Shown: one piece after another, positions 9,433-18,979 of the stretch
Layout of the letters: each line of letters starts with the position of its first letter
Position numbering within the stretch: the first letter of the stretch is position 1
Source of the DNA: Deltaproteobacteria bacterium
Lineage (GTDB): Bacteria > Desulfobacterota > GWC2-55-46 > DRQE01
Assembly: GCA_024278765.1 (NCBI GenBank)
Contig: JAJRSM010000068.1
Location: 1-48,783 of the forward strand
Direction of reading: 5' to 3'
DNA length: 48,783 nt
Translations under genes and position numbers: made by a program
Notes under the pieces: generated by a model
Database searches by the model: none
The model's input: the letters and a program-made list of their open reading frames with translations, nothing else
What the model was told of the DNA's origin: nothing

Positions 9433-10955
9433 GTTTCGGCCCAACTACATTTATAAGTGCAGCCGGCTCAACGCCGGTCCTGGTTATCGTCATCCCGCTT
9501 CTGGCCGCGATGCTCGCCCCTATTGTCAGTCGCATTCACAGATCGGTTGGCTGGTATCTGGCGACCACAGCGACCTTTATCGCATTCCTGCTATCTCTAT
9601 CTCTATTATATACCGTGATAGACGGCGGAACTGTCAGCTACCGCATGGGATCATGGGCCCCTCCGATGGGCATCGAATATGTCGTCAGCTACTTTAACGG
9701 CTTTGTCCTAGCTGTCATTGCCTTTATCTCCTTTATCATCACGCTCTACGGCAAAAAGAGTGTCGAGCAAGAAATCCCTGAGCAGAAGATACCGTTTTTC
9801 TACTCGGCCTACCTACTCTTTATCGCAGGCATTATGGGTATCGTCATCACAGGCGATATCTTCAACTTATACGTCTTTGTTGAGATAACAGCGCTCTCCG
9901 GATACGCCCTTATAGCTATGGGTAAGGACCGAAAGGCCCTTATGGCAAGCTATAACTACCTGATACTCGGCACTATCGGGGCGACATTCCTTGTCCTTGG
10001 CATAGGCTACCTATATATAGCAACAGGTACGCTCAATATGAACGACCTGATGCAGAGGCTACCCGAGATCTATGACTCTACGACGGTAATAACGGCCTTT
10101 GCCTTCATAATGGTCGGGCTTTGCTTAAAACTCGCGCTCTTCCCGCTGCATATATGGCTGCCCAATGTTTATACATACTCGCCGTCTATCGTATCGGCAC
10201 TAATGGCGGCGACCTCTACAAAGGTCATGGCCTTTGTTCTCTTGCGCATAATGTTTACGGTCTTCACACCGGAGTTTGTCCTGGAGGTCGTACCTGTTAC
10301 AAAGATCCTAATAGTAATGTCGTGCGTAGCTATCATAATGGGCTCGTTAATCGCTCTGGGCCAGACCAATATAAAACGTATGCTGGCTTACTCCAGTATC
10401 GGTCAGATCGGCTATATAACACTTGGTGCGGCAATCGCCACCGAGACGGCTATGACAGGAAGCCTTATACATATACTTAACCACGCCCTTATGAAGGGCA
10501 TGCTCTTTATGGTCGTAGGTGCTGTCGTCTATAAGACAGGAATAGTAAATATTAAAGACATGGAAGGCCTTGGCAAACGCATGCCATGGACAATGGCGGC
10601 CTTTACCATAGGCGCTATGTCAATGATCGGTTTTCCATTTACAGTTGGATTTATCAGTAAATGGTATCTGGCAACAGGTGCGATAGGGGCAGGAATGTGG
10701 TACCTCGTACCGGTCTTGCTGGTAAGTTCGATTATGACGGCCTTTTACTTCTGGCGCGTCGTCGAGTCAGTATACTTTAAGGGGCGGTCTGCCAGAATCG
10801 ATACACTTAAGTCGCCGCACCACAGCGATGAAGCACCGTTTGGCATGGTAGTGACGACACTATTTTTGGCAGGACTCTGCATATACTTTGGCCTCTGGGC
10901 CTCTGGGCCTGTGGAAGTTGCAAAGAATGCCGCTGCGTTCCTGCTCGGCAGTTAA
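9429..10955 (+). CDS. Proton-conducting membrane transporter, MrpD/NuoN-like (copy 1)
   Basis: VFVEITALSGYALIAMGKDRKALMASYNYLILG, LALFPLHIWLPNVYTYSPSIVSALMAATSTKV, IKRMLAYSSIGQIGYI. Confidence 0.93.
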   Translation: MSFGPTTFISAAGSTPVLVIVIPLLAAMLAPIVSRIHRSVGWYLATTATFIAFLLSLSLLYTVIDGGTVSYRMGSWAPPMGIEYVVSYFNGFVLAVIAFISFIITLYGKKSVEQEIPEQKIPFFYSAYLLFIAGIMGIVITGDIFNLYVFVEITALSGYALIAMGKDRKALMASYNYLILGTIGATFLVLGIGYLYIATGTLNMNDLMQRLPEIYDSTTVITAFAFIMVGLCLKLALFPLHIWLPNVYTYSPSIVSALMAATSTKVMAFVLLRIMFTVFTPEFVLEVVPVTKILIVMSCVAIIMGSLIALGQTNIKRMLAYSSIGQIGYITLGAAIATETAMTGSLIHILNHALMKGMLFMVVGAVVYKTGIVNIKDMEGLGKRMPWTMAAFTIGAMSMIGFPFTVGFISKWYLATGAIGAGMWYLVPVLLVSSIMTAFYFWRVVESVYFKGRSARIDTLKSPHHSDEAPFGMVVTTLFLAGLCIYFGLWASGPVEVAKNAAAFLLGS

Positions 10956-10993
10956 AGCTGCTTAGCAGTTAAACAAGAATGGAGATTTATTAA

Positions 10994-12487
10994 TTGGAAC
11001 TGGAAGCGATACAATCATTTAGACCTTTATACGCGATGCTTGCCTCAGCTATCGGCGTGCTTCTGATCGGTCTTTCGTGGGAAAAACCAAACCTTCGCGA
11101 GTTCTGGACGATCCTAGCTGCCGTTATTAAGTTCGGCCTAGTAGTCTCGATGATCCCGTTTGTCTTGGCTGGCGGGGTCTACGAATGCTCGCTCTTTACC
11201 GTCGTACCGGGTCTTGATATAGCCTTCAGGGTAGATGCGCTTGGCATGGTCTTTGCCATTATCGCCTCGTTGCTGTGGATAGTGACCTCTTTTTATTCTA
11301 TCGGTTATATGCGTGCTTGTAACGAGAAGAACCAGACCCGTTACTTCATGTGCTTCGCAATTACCATGACGGCTACCATCGGCGTTGCCTTCTCGGCCAA
11401 TATGTTTACGCTCTTTCTCTGTTACGAGGCTATCACGCTCGCTACCTTCCCGCTTGTCGGTCATAAGATGACGGCGGTCGCAAGACGCGGCGCGAGAATT
11501 TACATGGTATATCTCCTGGGTACTTCGCTTGCCTTCCAGCTCTTTGCAATCTTCTTGACCTATAACGCAGCCGGAACCCTTGACTTTGCTCAGGGCGGAA
11601 TACTAACAGGTACAGGTTCGACAGCTCTGCTGACTATAATCTTTATCCTATTTATGGCTGGAATCACCAAGGCCGGAATGATGCCGTTCCACAACTGGCT
11701 ACCTGCCGCTATGGTCGCACCAACGCCTGTCAGTGCGCTCCTGCATGCCGTTGCCGTTGTTAAGGCCGGTGTCTTTACAGTGCTCCGTGTTGTCTTCCAT
11801 ATCTTTGGCCCGGGGCTGCTGGACTCACTAGGGATTAGCTTCTTTGCGGCCTACTTCATCTGCTTTACTATTGTTATGGCCTCGGTCATAGCCCTTACAA
11901 AGGACAACCTCAAGGCAAGGCTCGCCTACTCTACGGTAAGCCAGCTTGCCTATATAGTGCTCGGTGCGGTAATGCTATCGCCAAGCTCGATGCTTGCGGC
12001 GATCATTCATATCGCAAACCATGCCTTCTCCAAGATCACGCTCTTTTTCTGCGCAGGTCACATCTACGCGGTAACGCATAAAACGAAAATCAGCGAACTC
12101 GGCGGAATAGGCAAGAAGATGCCATGGACGATGGTTGCTTTCTTCATAGCATCGCTAAGTATGATAGGTGTGCCGCCGGTCGCGGGCTTTGTAACCAAGT
12201 GGTATCTGGCCGTCGGCACGGTAGAGGCTGAAAATCCAATTATACTGATAGTAATTCTTGTTAGCACTATGCTTAATGCCGCATACTTCTTGCCGATAAG
12301 CTATAAGGCATTTTTCGGTAAGGAATCACCAGAGGATGCGGGCTCGCAACAAGGCAGCGGCCACCACAAGGTCCGTGAGCTTCCGATGATGACGATCCCT
12401 CTTGTATTTACGGCAATAGTCTCTGTATTTATTGGTATATACCCTGATTTCTTTATCTCTCTTGCTCAAGAGGTACTCAGACCATGA
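10994..12487 (+). CDS. Proton-conducting membrane transporter, MrpD/NuoL/M-like (copy 2)
   Basis: GMMPFHNWLPAAMVAPTPVSALLHAVAVVKAGVF, NLKARLAYSTVSQLAYI. Confidence 0.93.
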   Translation: MELEAIQSFRPLYAMLASAIGVLLIGLSWEKPNLREFWTILAAVIKFGLVVSMIPFVLAGGVYECSLFTVVPGLDIAFRVDALGMVFAIIASLLWIVTSFYSIGYMRACNEKNQTRYFMCFAITMTATIGVAFSANMFTLFLCYEAITLATFPLVGHKMTAVARRGARIYMVYLLGTSLAFQLFAIFLTYNAAGTLDFAQGGILTGTGSTALLTIIFILFMAGITKAGMMPFHNWLPAAMVAPTPVSALLHAVAVVKAGVFTVLRVVFHIFGPGLLDSLGISFFAAYFICFTIVMASVIALTKDNLKARLAYSTVSQLAYIVLGAVMLSPSSMLAAIIHIANHAFSKITLFFCAGHIYAVTHKTKISELGGIGKKMPWTMVAFFIASLSMIGVPPVAGFVTKWYLAVGTVEAENPIILIVILVSTMLNAAYFLPISYKAFFGKESPEDAGSQQGSGHHKVRELPMMTIPLVFTAIVSVFIGIYPDFFISLAQEVLRP

Positions 12488-12705
12488 AGCTATCCAGAAA
12501 GGTGAAAACTATATTTTTCATAATACTCGGCCTGATCGTCATCGCCGATTACTTTGCGCCGCGCGGCTATCCTATATTTCCGTGGGATACGATCCCGGCA
12601 TTCTGGGGGGCTTTTGCCTTTGTCGGCTGCCTGCTGTTAATTGGAATAAGCAAGTTTTTAGGGTACAAACTCAAAGTAATGAAAAAAGAGGACTTCTATG
12701 ACTGA
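12484..12705 (+). CDS. Small membrane protein of the antiporter operon
   Basis: 73 aa with two hydrophobic helices; overlaps both neighbouring genes by a few nt. Confidence 0.75.
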   Translation: MKLSRKVKTIFFIILGLIVIADYFAPRGYPIFPWDTIPAFWGAFAFVGCLLLIGISKFLGYKLKVMKKEDFYD

Positions 12706-14509
12706 GTGGGCGCATCCAGGCGTTATAATGCTTGTCGGCACTATCCTTATCCCGTTTCTTAAGGGTGGGGTAAAGAAGAGCTATATGCTGCTGATCCCGC
12801 TTGTGGCTCTGGCCGCTACCTATTACTCTACGCCCGGTACGACCGTCTGGGTCTATGACTATATGGGGCTTAAGCTAGTCTTTGGCCGCATCGATGCGCT
12901 ATCTATTGGTTTTTCATATGCATTCTGCATCATGACCTTTATCGGGGGGGTCTATTCTCTGCACCTTGACGACGACCGCCAGCATATCGCAGGGCTGCTC
13001 TACGCAGGAAGCTCTCTCGGAGCGGTCTTTGCCGGAGACCTCTTGACGCTCTTCCTCTTCTGGGAGATAATGGCATTCTCTTCTGCTTACCTAATATTTG
13101 CAGGTAAATTCAAAAATTCTACTAAAGCAGGGACGCGCTACTTGCTGGTACATATAGCAGGAGGGCTTTTCCTACTTGCCGGAATCCTTATGTACTACGC
13201 AGAGTCTCATTCGCTGGCCTTTAACGGCTTCACCCCGGACGGCCCGGGCGGAGCTACGGCATTTTACCTTATTTTAATAGGCTTCCTACTTAACGCCGCA
13301 GTGCCTCCGCTTAGTGCGTGGCTATCCGATGCTTACCCGGAAGGCTCTATCACAGGCTCTGTATTTCTCGCTACATTTACTACAAAGACGGCCATCTACG
13401 TCTTGATTCGAGGCTTTTCAGGGGCAGAAATCCTAATAGTACTCGGCATAATAATGACCCTCTACGGTATTCTCTATACGATAATCGAAAACGATTGCCG
13501 CCGCCTACTCTCTTATCATATCATCAGCCAGGTCGGCTATATGGTTGCGGCGGTCGGCATAGGTACGGAATTCGCCATTAACGGCTCGGCGGCCCATGCC
13601 TTTACCAATATATTCTTTAAAGGCCTGCTCTTTATGGGCGCAGGTGCAGTCATCTACGTCACCGGGACTCGAAAACTCACAGAGCTTGGCGGAATATATA
13701 AGAAGATGCCCAAAACAGTGGTCTTATTTATGGTCGGGGCCTTTGCCATCTCCGGCTTCCCGCTCTTTAGCGGCTTTGTCAGTAAAGCAATGATAATCGG
13801 CGCGGCCCATTACGAGCATATGGCCTGGACAACGATGCTCTTGAGTCTCACTGCCGTCGGTACCTTCCTGAGCGTCGGACTAAAGCTCGCCTATCATTTA
13901 TTCTTCCGTCCAAACGAACACAATGAACTGGCCATGCACAAGGCAAAAGAGCCGCCGACTAATATGCTCGTTGCGATGGCTATGGCTGCGGTAATATGTA
14001 TACTTTTCGGCGTATACCCGAAGGCACTCTTCAGCATGCTGCCCTTCCCGACCGACTATAACCCGTATACAATGGACCACGTAACGGCCTCGCTCTTGAT
14101 GCTCGGCTTTACGGCCCTTGCCTTCTATATAGTCCTTGGCAAGCTCAATCCGCACAAGACGCTCAGTATTGATACCGATTGGTTCTATCGTAAGACAGGC
14201 GGGATGTTTATCTACTTCATCAATAGTCCGCTCTTAAAGATCGGCGACCTGATAGCTGGCGTCGTCTTTACTGCCGTACCAAACGGCCTAATCTACTTTA
14301 TGCGTAACCCGCTAGGGGCATTTAAGATAGGGGCAGATACCTTCTCGCTGGCGATAAGTGGCTCAGATAGACGCGTAAAGCTCAGGAGCCGTATCAAGCG
14401 AGAAAAGGCAATCTATCCAGGCGACAACATCAAGCACTGGCCAATAGGATCAACCGTCGTATGGGTAGCGGTCTTCCTCTTGGCATGCCTACTGATCTAC
14501 TTCGTGTAG
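12698..14509 (+). CDS. Proton-conducting membrane transporter, MrpD/NuoL/M-like (copy 3)
   Basis: FLFWEIMAFSSAYLIFAGK, CRRLLSYHIISQVGYMVAAVGIG, HAFTNIFFKGLLFMGAGAVIY. Confidence 0.92.
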   Translation: MTEWAHPGVIMLVGTILIPFLKGGVKKSYMLLIPLVALAATYYSTPGTTVWVYDYMGLKLVFGRIDALSIGFSYAFCIMTFIGGVYSLHLDDDRQHIAGLLYAGSSLGAVFAGDLLTLFLFWEIMAFSSAYLIFAGKFKNSTKAGTRYLLVHIAGGLFLLAGILMYYAESHSLAFNGFTPDGPGGATAFYLILIGFLLNAAVPPLSAWLSDAYPEGSITGSVFLATFTTKTAIYVLIRGFSGAEILIVLGIIMTLYGILYTIIENDCRRLLSYHIISQVGYMVAAVGIGTEFAINGSAAHAFTNIFFKGLLFMGAGAVIYVTGTRKLTELGGIYKKMPKTVVLFMVGAFAISGFPLFSGFVSKAMIIGAAHYEHMAWTTMLLSLTAVGTFLSVGLKLAYHLFFRPNEHNELAMHKAKEPPTNMLVAMAMAAVICILFGVYPKALFSMLPFPTDYNPYTMDHVTASLLMLGFTALAFYIVLGKLNPHKTLSIDTDWFYRKTGGMFIYFINSPLLKIGDLIAGVVFTAVPNGLIYFMRNPLGAFKIGADTFSLAISGSDRRVKLRSRIKREKAIYPGDNIKHWPIGSTVVWVAVFLLACLLIYFV

Positions 14510-14645
14510 TAGGTCCGTAGCTAGCCGCTCTCCCCTTCATACCCGTCATATATAGCTGCTTGATCTCAACTGTAAGGCCTTGGCCGCTCAGGGTCACATT
14601 AAATGAGCGTTCGCCCTGCCAATCTGTTATAATAATAAGCTTAAT

Positions 14646-14683
14646 AAGTGTGGCAGACTGTCAATTAACCATCTGCCACACTT
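14646..14683. promoter_or_regulatory. Perfect 12-bp inverted repeat immediately upstream of hemW
   Basis: aagtgtggcaga (14646-14657) / tctgccacactt (14672-14683); could be operator, attenuator or terminator. Confidence 0.65.
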
Positions 14684-14693
14684 GACAATTACC

Positions 14694-15899
14694 ATGAACG
14701 TACCTAGATTAAATAGTAAGACTATCGGTCTTTACCTGCATATTCCGTATTGCAGGAAAAAGTGCCCGTATTGCAGCTTCGCAAGCACTGCGGGTGGTCT
14801 TTTCCCAGAGAAAGAATATACTGAGAGCCTGAAGTTGGAGCTTGAAAAGGTCTTAAAAAACGAGCGGCTAGATAAAGATACAAAGGTTGAATCAATATAC
14901 TTCGGTGGTGGGACGCCGTCTTTATTTACACCGTCGCTTATAGGCGAGCTAATAGACACAGCTCGCTCGCTCCTTACGACAAGTGCTGAGACCGAGATAA
15001 CACTTGAGATCAATCCCGATAGTGCGACCAAAGAAGGCCTTCGAGAGCTCAAAGGCTACGGAGTAAATCGCCTGAGTATCGGGCTACAGTCCCTAAATAA
15101 CCAAGAGCTTAAGACGCTTGGCCGCTTACACACGGCAGATCAGGCAACTGGGGCCTTTAAAGACGCAAGGGATCTGGGATTTACAAATATAGGGGTAGAT
15201 ATAATCTCTGGCGTACCTCAATCAAGCGTTTCCGAGTTCGCAGAGACGCTTGATAAAGTGATTGAGCTCGGACCGGAACATATCTCGGTCTACGGCCTGA
15301 CGATAGAGGACAAAACCCCTTTTGCCCGGGCTATGGATAACGGCAGTCTGATACTACCTGATGAAGAGACCGAGCGAGAACTGTTTTTAATGACGATAGA
15401 ACGGCTAGAGGCCGCAGACTTTGAGCACTATGAAATATCCAACTTTGCCCGCCCCAGCCGGCAAAGCCGCCACAACACTCGGTACTGGAGCGGCGGCGAC
15501 TATATAGGGCTTGGGGCATCGGCGCATTCCTTTATAAAGGGCCGGGCTTTAGAAAACACCACTGATCGGGACTTTGGCCGTCGCTGGTGGAACGTAACGG
15601 ATGCAGCGGATTATATAAGACTTATGGAGGCCAATAGTAGTTCTATATCAGACGAAGAAAGAATCACAAAGCAGCAGGTAATCTCCGAGGCGATTATGCT
15701 AGGACTCAGACAAACTAGGGGCATAGACGAGAGGGCCTTCAAAGAGGCATTTCAGGGTTCTGTGCAAGAGCATCTAGTACAAAAAGGACTTTTAAATGAG
15801 GCAGGTAATTTGGCAAGCGTAAAAAACCTAATCTACTCCAGCAACGGCAGGTTACGGCTAACCAAAGAAGGCATGCTTTTATCCAACGAGATATACTGA
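14694..15899 (+). CDS. hemW: Radical SAM family heme chaperone HemW
   Basis: GLYLHIPYCRKKCPYCSFAS, YFGGGTPS, GLQSLNNQELKTLGRLH. ATG at 14694 preferred over the TTG at 14682, which overlaps the hairpin. Confidence 0.93.
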   Translation: MNVPRLNSKTIGLYLHIPYCRKKCPYCSFASTAGGLFPEKEYTESLKLELEKVLKNERLDKDTKVESIYFGGGTPSLFTPSLIGELIDTARSLLTTSAETEITLEINPDSATKEGLRELKGYGVNRLSIGLQSLNNQELKTLGRLHTADQATGAFKDARDLGFTNIGVDIISGVPQSSVSEFAETLDKVIELGPEHISVYGLTIEDKTPFARAMDNGSLILPDEETERELFLMTIERLEAADFEHYEISNFARPSRQSRHNTRYWSGGDYIGLGASAHSFIKGRALENTTDRDFGRRWWNVTDAADYIRLMEANSSSISDEERITKQQVISEAIMLGLRQTRGIDERAFKEAFQGSVQEHLVQKGLLNEAGNLASVKNLIYSSNGRLRLTKEGMLLSNEIY

Positions 15900-15999
15900 A
15901 TAGCCCGTTAAAAGGGACGTCGCCCCTTGACAACACTGCTTGCCATTGGTATCTTTTAAAGACATTACCAACTATAAAAACAGCTATTTCTGTATAATA

Positions 16000-17109
16000 A
16001 TGACAGGTATAAACAAGACATATAAAGGCCCCGGACTGACCGGTAGATCACAGCGTATACTTGGTGTCGTGGTGCGTGAATATATCAGGAGCGTCCGCCC
16101 CGTCAGTTCAGCACTGATTGCCAGCAGTTGCGACCTGAATCTAGGTGCTGCCAGCATCCGTGCCATACTGTCTAAGCTCGAACAAAATGGCTATCTGGTT
16201 AAAGACCACAGCTCGTCTGGGCGCATACCTACGGATAAGAGCTTCAGGCTCTACGTCGATACCCTGAGTGAGCTACCGGAGCCAAAGCCCTCGGATATTG
16301 CCAGCCTAACGCTTTGCGATAACGGATCGGTGCCGATAAAGACGATTACACTAAGGACAACGCGCGCCCTATCTACGCTTACCAGTTGCGCTGCGTTGCT
16401 GCTTATGCCGGGCGTAAAAAACTTTATAATTAAAGATATAAAACTCCTTACGATAAACGACTCAAGGGTGCTTGTTATAATCGTATCAAATAGCGGAGTA
16501 GTCCATACCAGCACTGTAAGCCTTGAGGGCCCGGCTGGCGCACTGAACATGGAGCGAGCATCAAACTACCTCTGCTCTATTGGGCAGGGGCTTACGCTTA
16601 GAGGGCTTCGCAGAAGGCTCTTTACAGAACTTGACAAAGAAAAAAAGATCGCCGAGAGCCACCAGAGGCGTACCGATGCCATTGCACGTGAGGCACTGAG
16701 GGTTGGCAGCGTTGCCGCAGGAGAGCTGGAGCAAAAGGTCGAAGAAGATATCTTCCTTGAAGGTACGGCCCTTATCTTTGAACAGCCAGAGTTCAAAGAA
16801 GACGCAACACGCATCAAGAACGTCTTTGCGGCACTTGAGGAAAAGAGCCTTATCGTAAAGATTCTGGATGCGAGCATAACTGATATAAGAGCTAACGGAA
16901 TAAATATACATATGGGCTCAGAAGGCGCATCGCGCGTCTTTGATGGCCTGAGCTTTGTTACAGCACCATATGGAACAGGCGAAGACGCAACAGGTATGAT
17001 AGGCATTGTAGGTCCGGTCAGAATGGATTACCAGAAGATCATCCCGCTGGTTAACTGCGCGGCATCCCAACTGGGCAGAACCGCAAAGCTGCAAAGTATA
17101 GTCCTATAA
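16000..17109 (+). CDS. hrcA: Heat-inducible transcription repressor HrcA
   Basis: LSKLEQNGYLVKDHSSSGRIPTDKSFRLYVD; directly upstream of grpE and dnaJ. ATG at 16000 preferred. Confidence 0.93.
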   Translation: MTGINKTYKGPGLTGRSQRILGVVVREYIRSVRPVSSALIASSCDLNLGAASIRAILSKLEQNGYLVKDHSSSGRIPTDKSFRLYVDTLSELPEPKPSDIASLTLCDNGSVPIKTITLRTTRALSTLTSCAALLLMPGVKNFIIKDIKLLTINDSRVLVIIVSNSGVVHTSTVSLEGPAGALNMERASNYLCSIGQGLTLRGLRRRLFTELDKEKKIAESHQRRTDAIAREALRVGSVAAGELEQKVEEDIFLEGTALIFEQPEFKEDATRIKNVFAALEEKSLIVKILDASITDIRANGINIHMGSEGASRVFDGLSFVTAPYGTGEDATGMIGIVGPVRMDYQKIIPLVNCAASQLGRTAKLQSIVL

Positions 17110-17138
17110 AATAAAAATTACAGTAAACGGAGTAGCAG

Positions 17139-17786
17139 ATGTTTAAGACCAAAAACAAAAAATCATCCGGCGAGACAGAGCCGACCACGGCTGAAGAAAC
17201 TACCACGGCAAAAGAACTTACTCCAGAAGAAGAGATGATGGCGGCAATGATGGAAGAACCAGCAACGACCGCTAAGCCAACAATGGAGGGAGAAGCTACA
17301 GGCGACGGCGAAACAACGAATGAAGCCCCCATCTCCTTTGCAGATGAACTGGAGAAGAGGCTTGCAGATATCAACAAACTCAACGACAAGTTCCTGCGCA
17401 AATGCGCTGATGTAGAGAACTTTAAAAAACGTCTTGAAAAAGAAAAAATCGATGCCATTGCCTACGCCAACAGCAATATAGTCAAGGATATCCTGACCGT
17501 AACCGACAATCTGGAAAGGGCACTGGATCATTGCAAAGACGATGACAAAAGCTCTCTAAAGGACGGCGTCGAACTTACGCTTAAGAGCATGTATGAGACA
17601 CTAATCAGGCACGGCGTAACAGAGATACAGGCCAAAGGCGAAAAGTTCGACCCTAACCTGCACGAAGCAGTAAGCCACGAAGAAAAAGAAGGGATCGAGA
17701 GCGATACCGTTACAACGGTATTTCAAAAGGGCTTTATGCTCAAAGACAAGCTACTGCGCCCGGCCCTTGTAATAGTGGCAAAATAA
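17139..17786 (+). CDS. grpE: Nucleotide exchange factor GrpE
   Basis: KCADVENFKKRLEKEKIDAIAYANSNIVKDILTVTDNLERAL, GEKFDPNLHEAV, VFQKGFMLKDKLLRPALVIVAK. Confidence 0.96.
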   Translation: MFKTKNKKSSGETEPTTAEETTTAKELTPEEEMMAAMMEEPATTAKPTMEGEATGDGETTNEAPISFADELEKRLADINKLNDKFLRKCADVENFKKRLEKEKIDAIAYANSNIVKDILTVTDNLERALDHCKDDDKSSLKDGVELTLKSMYETLIRHGVTEIQAKGEKFDPNLHEAVSHEEKEGIESDTVTTVFQKGFMLKDKLLRPALVIVAK

Positions 17787-17866
17787 AGAACATAGCTGCG
17801 CACTAAAAAACCTGAAGCAAACGACTTTGGAAATTGTCTTCATTAAAAGGAGTATCAACGGATAAA

Positions 17867-18979
17867 ATGACTACAGATTACTACGAGATGCTTGGCGTTG
17901 AGCGCGACGCGTCTCAGACTGATATAAAAAAGGCCTTCAGAAAGATGGCCCACAAGTACCACCCTGCCAAACATCAGGGTGACAAAAAAGCAGAAGAAAA
18001 ATTCAAAGAACTCAACGGTGCTTACGAGGTCCTTAAAGACCCTAATAAACGTGCGCACTATGACAGGTTCGGCACCGACGGTCCTCCAGGAGGTCCAGGC
18101 GGGCCCGGTGGTCACGGAGACTCCGGCTTTGGCGGAGACTTTCAGGATCTCTTTGGCGACGTCTTCTCGGATTTTTTCGGTGGAAGACAACGCCGCCCTG
18201 GCCCGGAGCCCGGCAATGACCTTAGATACAACCTAGATATAAGCTTTGACGAGGCCGTCTTCGGTGCAGGTAAAGATATAAAAATACCAAAGACCGATAG
18301 GTGCGGCACCTGTGCCGGAAGCGGAGCAAAGACCGGGACCTCACCTGAGAGCTGCAAACGCTGCGGCGGAAGCGGTCAGGAACGCTTCCAGCAAGGCTTT
18401 ATGAATATGGCAAGGACCTGTCGAGGATGTCGTGGCACGGGTGCGGTAATAGCAACCCCCTGCTCCACCTGCGCAGGGGCCGGAGTCGTCCAGAGTTCAT
18501 CAACACTCTCGATAAATATCCCAGCCGGCATTGACTCCGGTTCTCGCCTGCGAGTAGCAGGCGAAGGAGAACCCGGACCAAGAGGCGGCCCCAACGGTGA
18601 TCTCTATGTATTCCTAACGGTAGACCCGCATCCAATCTTTAAAAGAGAAGATAACGATATTATATGCGAAGTACCGATAAGTTTCCCGCAGGCAAGTCTT
18701 GGCGCAGAGATTGAGGTACCGACGATCGAGGGCAACGTAAAGGTCAAAATCCCTGCAGGCACACAGCCGGGCAAGGTAATGCGCCTGCGTGGTAAGGGTA
18801 TCGTCTCACTTAGATCTAACAGAAGAGGCGATCAACTCGTGTACATAAGAGTCGAGACCCCGTCAAAACTCAACAAACGCCAACGCGAACTACTCGAAGA
18901 GTTCGCTCATATAAGCAATGACGATATATTCCCGAATAAAAAAGGCTTCTTTGATAAAGTTAAGGAGATCTTCGAATGA
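17867..18979 (+). CDS. dnaJ: Molecular chaperone DnaJ
   Basis: J-domain with HPD changed to HPA (KYHPAKHQGDKKAEEKFKELNGAYEVL), Gly/Phe region, four CxxCxGxG-type zinc motifs. ATG at 17867 preferred. Confidence 0.95.
   Translation: MTTDYYEMLGVERDASQTDIKKAFRKMAHKYHPAKHQGDKKAEEKFKELNGAYEVLKDPNKRAHYDRFGTDGPPGGPGGPGGHGDSGFGGDFQDLFGDVFSDFFGGRQRRPGPEPGNDLRYNLDISFDEAVFGAGKDIKIPKTDRCGTCAGSGAKTGTSPESCKRCGGSGQERFQQGFMNMARTCRGCRGTGAVIATPCSTCAGAGVVQSSSTLSINIPAGIDSGSRLRVAGEGEPGPRGGPNGDLYVFLTVDPHPIFKREDNDIICEVPISFPQASLGAEIEVPTIEGNVKVKIPAGTQPGKVMRLRGKGIVSLRSNRRGDQLVYIRVETPSKLNKRQRELLEEFAHISNDDIFPNKKGFFDKVKEIFE

Noticed and set aside
15900-16000. CIRCE operator upstream of hrcA
   Set aside because: No TTAGCACTC/GAGTGCTAA dyad found by eye.
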